Shown one piece after another: positions 58,215-64,000 of a stretch of 64,000 nucleotides of DNA. Each line of letters opens with the position of its first letter. Position 1 is the first letter of the stretch. The notes beneath the pieces are model-generated. The model did not search any database. It saw only the letters and a list, made by a program, of their open reading frames with translations, and was not told where the DNA came from. Both the position numbers and the translations under genes were made by a program. The stretch is from an uncultured Pelagibacteraceae bacterium (lineage in GTDB: Bacteria > Pseudomonadota > Alphaproteobacteria > Pelagibacterales > Pelagibacteraceae). The stretch is taken from NCBI GenBank assembly GCA_902529645.1, contig CABZXO010000007.1, positions 1-64,000 on the forward strand, read 5' to 3'.

Positions 58215-58928
58215 ATGAATTCATTAGACGCCAACATCAGAAATACCAAAACTAAAGGTGAATTAAATTCATTAATGGATAACGGTAATGTGCCTGCTAT
58301 AATTTATGGCGGAGAGGCTCAAAACGAGAAAATTTCTGTATCTAAAAAAATACTCAAGTTACTAGTTGAAAAAGAAAACTTTTTATCAAGCATCATAACT
58401 TTAAATGTTGATGGTAAACCTCAAAAAGTTCTGCCAAAAGAAATAAAATATGACATTATTTCTGATGAACCAATTCATGTAGATTTTCTAAGAATAGTTT
58501 CAGGAATAAAAGTTAGAATTGAAGTTCCAGTAAAATTTTTAAATCACGAAAAATCTCCTGGTTTGAAAAGAGGTGGAGTTTTAAACATTGTACGAAGAAA
58601 AGTTGAGTTAAAATGTCCAAGCGAGAAAATTCCTGAAAATCTTGTGATAGATCTTGAAGGAGTTGATATCGGAGAGAGTTTTAAGATTTCTTCTATAAAT
58701 CTTGAAAGTGACGTTACTCCTACTATTCAAGGAAGAGATTTCGTAATTGCAACTCTAGCAGCTCCGACAGTTATGAAAGAACCTGAAAAACCTGCAGAAG
58801 CTGAGGCGGCTGAGGGAGAAGGTGCTGAAGGAGCAGAAGCGGCAGCAGCTGAAGGTGGAGACAAACCAGCAGCTGAGGGTGATAAAAAAGAAGGTGAAGA
58901 TAAAAAACCTACTGAAGAAAAAAAATAA
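58215..58928 (+). CDS. rplY: 50S ribosomal protein L25 (CTC type)
   Basis: 5S rRNA-binding protein of the large subunit. The N-terminal domain starts ANIRNTKTKGELNSLMDNGNVPAIIYGG, cited only in part here, and the beta domain has HVDFLRIVSGIKVRIEVPV and FVIATLAAPTV. At residues about 190-237 the C-terminus becomes a low-complexity Ala/Glu/Gly/Lys tail (EAEAAEGEGAEG...), with a GC-richer coding sequence than its neighbours. CTC-type tails vary in length and composition. The next gene is pth, 41 bases downstream. Confidence 0.95.
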   Translation: MNSLDANIRNTKTKGELNSLMDNGNVPAIIYGGEAQNEKISVSKKILKLLVEKENFLSSIITLNVDGKPQKVLPKEIKYDIISDEPIHVDFLRIVSGIKVRIEVPVKFLNHEKSPGLKRGGVLNIVRRKVELKCPSEKIPENLVIDLEGVDIGESFKISSINLESDVTPTIQGRDFVIATLAAPTVMKEPEKPAEAEAAEGEGAEGAEAAAAEGGDKPAAEGDKKEGEDKKPTEEKK

Positions 58929-58969
58929 GTTAATTAAAATTGAATTTTATTCACCATTATTAATATTTT

Positions 58970-59530
58970 ATGCTTCTACTTGTAGGATTAGGCAATCCAA
59001 CCCCTGACAGCGAAAACAATAGACACAATATTGGTTTCAAAATTATAGATGCAGTCAATAAAAAATTTGGACTTTCGAAACAAAAACCAAAATTTAAAGG
59101 ACTTCTAACTACTGGAAATGTTGGCGAACAAAAAGTTTATGCAATTAAACCTTTAACATTTATGAATAATTCTGGAATGTGTATCAGAGAATTGATTGAA
59201 TATTTTAAAATAGATTCAGAGAATGTAATTGTTTTTCATGATGATTTAGATGTAGAGTTCGGTAAAATAAAAGCTAAGTTTGGTGGATCTGATGCGGGAC
59301 ACAATGGTGTTGCATCAATAGATAAATTTATCGGTAAAGATTATTCAAGAGTACGAATAGGAATTGGTAAACCAAAAGATAAAATGGAAGTAAGTGATTT
59401 TGTTCTTCAAAATTTTGATGAGGATGAAATGCTTCGATTGGAAAAAATTACAAACAATATCACAGATTTTATTTCAATACTCATCGAAAAAAAATTAGAT
59501 TTATTCTCTAGCACTGTAAATAACAAATAA
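58970..59530 (+). CDS. pth: Peptidyl-tRNA hydrolase
   Basis: Recycles tRNA from peptidyl-tRNA that falls off ribosomes. The N-terminal LLVGLGNPTPDSENNRHNIG contains the catalytic His (in NRHNIG), and FHDDLDVEFGKIKAKFGG, GHNGVASIDKFIG and YSRVRIGIGKP follow. It has 186 residues. The ATG at 58970 follows a short intergenic region. Its stop TAA overlaps the ychF ATG by one base (TAATG). Confidence 0.96.
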   Translation: MLLLVGLGNPTPDSENNRHNIGFKIIDAVNKKFGLSKQKPKFKGLLTTGNVGEQKVYAIKPLTFMNNSGMCIRELIEYFKIDSENVIVFHDDLDVEFGKIKAKFGGSDAGHNGVASIDKFIGKDYSRVRIGIGKPKDKMEVSDFVLQNFDEDEMLRLEKITNNITDFISILIEKKLDLFSSTVNNK

Positions 59531-60603
59531 TGAGTTTTAAATGTGGAATAGTTGGTTTGCCTAATGTGGGTAAATCTACCCTTTTCAATGCTCTTACAAA
59601 CTCAAGCAAAGCACAAGCTGCAAATTTTCCATTTTGCACGATAGATCCTAACGTCGGAGTAGTACCTGTTCCAGATGAAAGATTAAATAAATTATCAGAA
59701 GTTTCAAAATCAAAAAAAACGATAAATACAACCATTTCATTTGTAGATATAGCAGGTCTTGTAAAAGGGGCGTCTAAAGGTGAAGGATTAGGTAATAAAT
59801 TTCTATCACACATTAGAGAAGTTGATGCAGTTATTCATATGATTAGATGCTTTGACTCTGACGATATCCAAAATGTTAACCCAAACGTTGACCCTATAAG
59901 AGATCTTGAGATTATTGAAACTGAGATGATGTTAGCTGACGTGGAGTCTATTCAAAAAAGACTTGAGAAAAATAATAAGAAAAATGTGGACGCAGATCAG
60001 CTTAAGATTTTAGAAATTGCATTAGACTGTATTAATAATGACAAAGATATATCAATACTAAAATCTCAATTTGATAAAAAAAAACTTAATCAAAGTGGAC
60101 TTTTATCTATAAAACCTAAGATTTTTGTTTGTAATGTTGATGAGCAAAGTATCCAAGGTGGAAACAAGTACACTCAAAATTTTATCGAAAAATATGGAAA
60201 AGACAACACTCTAATTATTTCTGCAGATATAGAAAACCAAATAAATGAATTAGTAGAAAATGAAAAAAAAAATTACATGGATATGATTGGTTTAAAAGAT
60301 ACAGGTCTTAGTATGTTAATTCAAAAGGGCTATAAAATATTAGAGCTCGATACATATTTTACCTCTGGACCTGAAGAAACAAGGGCTTGGACTATACAAA
60401 AAAATTGTACCGCACCTAGAGCTGCTGGAGAAATTCACACAGATTTTGAGAAAGGTTTTATTAGAGCTGAAACAATATCTTATCAAGATTTCGTGGCTAA
60501 TGATGGATGGCTAAATTCCAAAGCTAACGGAAAAATGAGATTAGAGGGTAAAGAATATATTGTTAAAGATGGAGATGTATTAAACTTCAGATTCAATACG
60601 TGA
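59530..60603 (+). CDS. ychF: Redox-regulated ATPase/GTPase YchF
   Basis: Obg-family P-loop ATPase that interacts with ribosomes. Motifs: GIVGLPNVGKSTLFNALT at the start (G1), VDIAGLVKGASKGEGLGNKFL (G3/switch region, cited in part), and the C-terminal TGS domain (FTSGPEETRAWTI; GEIHTDFEKGFIRAE). Length 357 residues matches. The 3' end overlaps the convergent petC by 24 bases. Confidence 0.97.
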   Translation: MSFKCGIVGLPNVGKSTLFNALTNSSKAQAANFPFCTIDPNVGVVPVPDERLNKLSEVSKSKKTINTTISFVDIAGLVKGASKGEGLGNKFLSHIREVDAVIHMIRCFDSDDIQNVNPNVDPIRDLEIIETEMMLADVESIQKRLEKNNKKNVDADQLKILEIALDCINNDKDISILKSQFDKKKLNQSGLLSIKPKIFVCNVDEQSIQGGNKYTQNFIEKYGKDNTLIISADIENQINELVENEKKNYMDMIGLKDTGLSMLIQKGYKILELDTYFTSGPEETRAWTIQKNCTAPRAAGEIHTDFEKGFIRAETISYQDFVANDGWLNSKANGKMRLEGKEYIVKDGDVLNFRFNT

Positions 60604-61359
60604 CCAGATTTTCTTCATACTAAAGTAAACTAAAACAGTAAGGATAATTAAATAAACAATTGCTTTGAAGCCCATCTGATGTCGGGCTTCTAAATGAGGT
60701 TCAGCAGACCACATTAAAAAAGTCGTTACATCTTTTGACATCTGTTCTACCGTTGCATTTGTTCCATCACCATATTCTACTAAACCATCTGTCAAAGGAG
60801 CAGCCATTCTAATTTTATTACCATACATATATTTATTGTAATAAACTCCATCATCCAAAGATATATTACTAGGAGGTTCTTCATATCCCTGTAATAAGGA
60901 ATATATATAGTCAACACCACCACCTCTTGCTTTTACTAAAACAGACATGTCGGGAGGATACGCACCACCATTTGCAGCTTGAGCAGCTTTTACATTTTCA
61001 TATGGCATTACAAATTTATCAGATAATTTTCCAGGCCTTGTAAACATATCACCATCAGAATTTGGACCATCTGTTACATCAAATGAGGCTGCTATAGCTT
61101 TAGCTTGAGCTTCAGAAAATTCTGGCCCACCTTTTTCTACTAAATTTCTATAACTTAAATACTTCATCGAGTGACATGAGGCACATACTTCAGTATAAAC
61201 TTGATAACCTCTTTGAAGAGAGGATCTATCAAATTTTCCAAATAAACCCTTAAAACTCCAATCAGTTTTTAAATATTCTACTTTTTCAGCAGAAAAAGAA
61301 TACGAATTTGAAGTAATAATTATGATTATTATTGAAAATAATTTAAATAAACTATTCAC
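60580..61359 (-). CDS. petC: Cytochrome c1 of the bc1 complex
   Basis: Haem-c subunit of the ubiquinol:cytochrome c oxidoreductase. Signal peptide at about 1-23 (LFKLFSIIIIIITSNSYSF), covalent haem motif Cys59-Ala-Ser-Cys62-His63, a likely Met ligand in IRMAAPLTDG, and a C-terminal membrane anchor (FKAIVYLIILTVLVYF). At 259 residues it is close to the usual length. It is the third gene of petA-petB-petC, one base after petB on the minus strand. It overlaps convergent ychF by 24 bases. Confidence 0.96.
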   Translation of the reverse strand: MNSLFKLFSIIIIIITSNSYSFSAEKVEYLKTDWSFKGLFGKFDRSSLQRGYQVYTEVCASCHSMKYLSYRNLVEKGGPEFSEAQAKAIAASFDVTDGPNSDGDMFTRPGKLSDKFVMPYENVKAAQAANGGAYPPDMSVLVKARGGGVDYIYSLLQGYEEPPSNISLDDGVYYNKYMYGNKIRMAAPLTDGLVEYGDGTNATVEQMSKDVTTFLMWSAEPHLEARHQMGFKAIVYLIILTVLVYFSMKKIWSRIESEV

Positions 61360-61360
61360 C

Positions 61361-62623
61361 TTATTCTATTTTACTTTCGTTATTTCTAGCGGCAGCTAAA
61401 TTTGGCGAACCACCGAGAATAGGTTCAGTAATACTTAGAGGGACTGGTAAAGTTTTTTCTTTGAACCCTAAAACAGGAAGAATAACTAAAAAATGTAAAA
61501 AGTAATATGCAGTAGCAACTCGTGCTATCAACAAGTAAAGTCCCTCAGCTGGCATTGCACCCACGTAACCAAGTATCAAAACATCTGCAACTAGTATCCA
61601 GTAAAATTGTTTATATAAAGGTCTAAATACTGCTGATCTTATTTTTGAGGTATCTAACCAAGGTAAAACTGCTAAGATTAATATTGCAGATAACATTGCT
61701 ACTACCCCCAGCAATTTGTCAGGAACTGATCTTAATATTGCATAAAAAGGTAGCAGATACCATTCAGGAACGATGTGCGCAGGTGTCACCATTGGGTTTG
61801 CCTCAATATAGTTGTCTGCATGTCCTAGTATATTTGGTGCATAAAATACAAAGAAAGCAAAAACAATCATGAACATTAATAAAGCAAAACCATCTTTAAT
61901 TACAATATAAGGATGGAATGGAACTGTGTCCTTTGAGGGTTTTTTAATATCTATCCCAACAGGATTGTTATTACCAGGAACATGTAAAGCCCATATATGC
62001 AAAACAACTAATCCTAAAATTAAAAATGGAATTAAATAATGCAAAGTAAAAAATCTAGTTAACGTAGGGTTGTCAACTGAATAGCCACCCCATAACCAAG
62101 TAACTATTCCCTCTCCTACTAGAGGAATAGCACTAAACAAATTTGTTATAACTGTTGCTCCCCAAAAACTCATTTGACCCCATGGCAACACATAACCCAT
62201 AAAGGCTGCGGCCATCATTAAAAGATAAATTATTATTCCTAAAATCCATATTATTTCTCTTGGAGATTTGTAAGAACCATAAAATAAAGATCTAAATATA
62301 TGAATATACACCGCCAGAAAAAACATTGATGCACCATTTGCATGAATATATCTAATTAACCAACCATAGTTAACATCACGCATAATATGCTCAACACTTT
62401 CAAAAGCCATATCAGCATGAGCAATATAATGCATTGCAAGGGTTAATCCTGTTACAATTTGTGTGATTAAGCAAAATGTTAAAATCCCACCAAATGTCCA
62501 CCAGTAGTTTAAATTTTTTGGAGTTGGATAATCTGTTAAATGATTTGCAAGAGTTAATAATGGTAGTCGGTCATTAAACCATTGCCCTACTTTTGATTTT
62601 GGTCTGTAATCGTGATCACTCAT
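61361..62623 (-). CDS. petB: Cytochrome b of the bc1 complex
   Basis: Membrane subunit with two b-type haems and quinone sites. About eight membrane segments. Haem-ligand histidines are in the helix-B region ([20 protein letters not shown] vicinity, [11 protein letters not shown]) and the helix-D region ([23 protein letters not shown]). Quinol-site markers are [15 protein letters not shown] and [13 protein letters not shown]. At 420 residues it is of usual alphaproteobacterial length. It begins eight bases after petA. Confidence 0.97.
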   Translation of the reverse strand: MSDHDYRPKSKVGQWFNDRLPLLTLANHLTDYPTPKNLNYWWTFGGILTFCLITQIVTGLTLAMHYIAHADMAFESVEHIMRDVNYGWLIRYIHANGASMFFLAVYIHIFRSLFYGSYKSPREIIWILGIIIYLLMMAAAFMGYVLPWGQMSFWGATVITNLFSAIPLVGEGIVTWLWGGYSVDNPTLTRFFTLHYLIPFLILGLVVLHIWALHVPGNNNPVGIDIKKPSKDTVPFHPYIVIKDGFALLMFMIVFAFFVFYAPNILGHADNYIEANPMVTPAHIVPEWYLLPFYAILRSVPDKLLGVVAMLSAILILAVLPWLDTSKIRSAVFRPLYKQFYWILVADVLILGYVGAMPAEGLYLLIARVATAYYFLHFLVILPVLGFKEKTLPVPLSITEPILGGSPNLAAARNNESKIE

Positions 62624-62631
62624 TTGCTTCT

Positions 62632-63141
62632 TTATCCAATTTTAATTGTATTTGCATTTACAAATTCATATTTGGGAATTTCCATATTCCAAGGTGCTGG
62701 TCCTTTTCTTATTCTTCCAGATGTATCATAATGAGATCCATGACATGGACAGAACCATCCATTGTAATCTCCTTTATCATTTAAGGGCACACATCCTAAA
62801 TGTGTGCAAACACCCAACATAACAAGCCACTCTGGATTTTTTGCTCTATCTTCATCTTTCTCAGGATGAATTAAATCTTCCATTTTTACAGATCTTGCCT
62901 CATCAATTTCCTCTTGGGTTCTTCTTCTAATAAAAACTGGCTTACCTCTCCACAAAACAGTTAAAGTATTTCCAGGTGTTAGTGAACTTATATCTACTTC
63001 TGTACTAGCTAATGCCTTGACTGAAGCATCTGGATTCATTTGATCAATCATTGGCCAAACTACTGCAGCGGCACCAACAGCTCCTACAGCTGTAGTAGCT
63101 GTAAATAAAAAATCTCTTCTTTTTGTTTTTTTTTCAGACAC
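62632..63141 (-). CDS. petA: Rieske iron-sulfur protein of the bc1 complex
   Basis: Carries the 2Fe-2S cluster of the bc1 complex. A twin-arginine-like N-terminus ([20 protein letters not shown]) anchors and targets it. Cluster ligands are Cys112 and His114 (CTHLGC; Cys117 in the disulphide) and Cys131 and His134 (CPCHGS). At 169 residues it is of typical length. It is first of the three bc1 genes and is divergent from trmL with 91 bases between. Confidence 0.97.
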   Translation of the reverse strand: MSEKKTKRRDFLFTATTAVGAVGAAAVVWPMIDQMNPDASVKALASTEVDISSLTPGNTLTVLWRGKPVFIRRRTQEEIDEARSVKMEDLIHPEKDEDRAKNPEWLVMLGVCTHLGCVPLNDKGDYNGWFCPCHGSHYDTSGRIRKGPAPWNMEIPKYEFVNANTIKIG

Positions 63142-63232
63142 TTTTAGTAGCTTTTGTATAATCTCTTTTTGATTTAAAACAGTTAATATACGAATTCATA
63201 TAATATAAAATAATTATTTTACTACTGAAAGA

Positions 63233-63706
63233 ATGACACATAATTCAACAATTTTAGGACCTAAAATAGCTTTGTATGAGCCTGATATACCTCAGAATAC
63301 AGCTGCAATCATTAGAACTTGTGCCTGTTTAGGTGCTAAACTAGAAATAATAGAACCATGTGGCTTTCTATTATCAGACAAACGCTTTAAAAGAGTGGTT
63401 ATGGACTATATGGACTATAGTCAAATAGCTTTTTATCAAAGTTCTGAAAATTTTTTTGAGGCAAAGAAGAAACAGAGGGTAATATTAATGACAACTAAAG
63501 GTTCAATAAATTATACTAAATTTAAATTTAAGCCTGATGATACTATTTTGTTTGGAAGAGAAAGTGCTGGAGTACCTGAAAAGGTTCATAAAATAATTAA
63601 AAATCGTTTAAAAATACCAATGAATAACCAAGTAAGATCTCTTAATATTGCATCGTCTGTTGCCATTGTTTTGGCAGAAAGTTTGCGTCAGATAGAATTA
63701 ATATAA
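63233..63706 (+). CDS. trmL: tRNA (cytidine(34)-2'-O)-methyltransferase
   Basis: SPOUT-class enzyme methylating the wobble ribose of certain tRNA-Leu species. Motifs: ALYEPDIPQNTAAIIRTCAC, EPCGFLLSDKRFKR, LFGRESAGVPEKVHK and the knot segment RIPMNNQVRSLNIASSVAIV. It has 157 residues. A TATAAT-like box at 63199-63204 lies 29 bases before the ATG but is unremarkable in AT-rich DNA. It precedes hemF by one base. Confidence 0.95.
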   Translation: MTHNSTILGPKIALYEPDIPQNTAAIIRTCACLGAKLEIIEPCGFLLSDKRFKRVVMDYMDYSQIAFYQSSENFFEAKKKQRVILMTTKGSINYTKFKFKPDDTILFGRESAGVPEKVHKIIKNRLKIPMNNQVRSLNIASSVAIVLAESLRQIELI

Positions 63707-63707
63707 A

Positions 63708-64000
63708 ATGGATATTTCAATTAAAAAAGACTTAGCAAGTAATTGGTTTAAGCTATTACAAAATGCAATATGCGACGACATTTTAAAAATTGAAAAAAAT
63801 AAACTAAATTTTGAGTCAACTTCCTGGAGAAGAAGCAATAAAAAAGATGAGGGAGGTGGTGAATATAGAATTCTTAAAAATGGAAAAATTTTTGAAAAAG
63901 TAGGAGTAAATTTTTCAAAAGTTTATGGAAAATTTCCTAAGCAATTTCAAAAGAATATACCAGGCGCAAGTAAAGATCCTAGATTTTGGGCATCAGGAAT
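63708..64000 (+). CDS. hemF: Oxygen-dependent coproporphyrinogen III oxidase, N-terminal part
   Basis: Partial gene cut by the window edge. The visible 97 codons match HemF: DGGEYRILKNGKIFEKVGVN-type sequence (here EGGGEYRILKNGKIFEKVGV), FSKVYGKFPKQF and ASKDPRFWASG. HemF converts coproporphyrinogen III to protoporphyrinogen IX in haem synthesis using O2, so aerobic growth is implied. The ATG at 63708 follows the trmL stop by one base. Confidence 0.92.
   Translation, partial: MDISIKKDLASNWFKLLQNAICDDILKIEKNKLNFESTSWRRSNKKDEGGGEYRILKNGKIFEKVGVNFSKVYGKFPKQFQKNIPGASKDPRFWASG

Overview
The window is a gene-dense, strongly AT-rich stretch with very short or overlapping gene junctions. Its gene set is alphaproteobacterial: a division and cell-wall (dcw) cluster, bc1 complex genes petABC, a petP/petR-like MarR and response-regulator pair beside ilvE, an ELM1-like protein, an lgt-midA-pgeF run and a prs-rplY-pth-ychF run. 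Low GC, Lys/Asn/Ile-rich proteins, near-zero spacers and absence of mobile DNA point to a streamlined marine lineage of the SAR11/Pelagibacter type. That assignment is inference from gene content and composition, not a database match.

Layout. 1-3878: the start of an unknown minus-strand gene, then uvrD and a prolyl aminopeptidase. 3861-24688 (minus strand): one long array reading, in transcription order, mraZ, ftsZ, rsmH, ftsL, ftsI, a fused murE-murF, mraY, murD, ftsW, murG, murC, murB, ddl, ftsQ, a shortened FtsA-like gene, lpxC, bamD and ligA. A sigma70-type promoter overlapped by three TGGG repeats precedes mraZ. 24870-25226: RNase P RNA. 25269-31846: an AmpD-type amidase, mlaA-mlaC, two tRNAs, rpoD, dnaG and a YqeY gene. 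31973-36371: carAB. 36378-44107: an ATP-grasp/Anbu proteasome-like pair, a dioxygenase-ELM1 pair, trxB, two short-chain dehydrogenases and an aminotransferase. 44144-51042: uvrB, a pteridine-reductase-like gene, a secreted hydrolase-like protein, a 48-residue membrane protein, folB, uvrC and pgsA. 51039-54401: ilvE, petP-like, petR-like and a histidine kinase. 54379-60603: ubiK, lgt, midA, pgeF, prs, rplY, pth and ychF. 60580-64000: petC, petB, petA, trmL and the start of hemF.

How it works together. The dcw array supplies UDP-MurNAc-pentapeptide synthesis (murB to murF, ddl), its lipid-linked and flipped or polymerised stages (mraY, murG, ftsW, ftsI) and the division ring (ftsZ, FtsA-like, ftsQ, ftsL). 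Outer-membrane functions follow (lpxC, bamD, mlaA, mlaC). Repair genes (uvrD, ligA, uvrB, uvrC) and core replication and transcription genes (dnaG, rpoD) are interspersed. 

Most notable points: an FtsA-like protein apparently reduced to its N-terminal and SHS2-type part plus an amphipathic tail; ftsZ moved to the head of the cluster; the MurE-MurF fusion; a DnaG lacking three of four zinc ligands; an MlaA without a lipobox; an Anbu locus reduced to two genes; and convergent genes whose 3' ends overlap, leaving no room for conventional terminators. No CRISPR array, insertion sequence, prophage or convincing riboswitch was seen.
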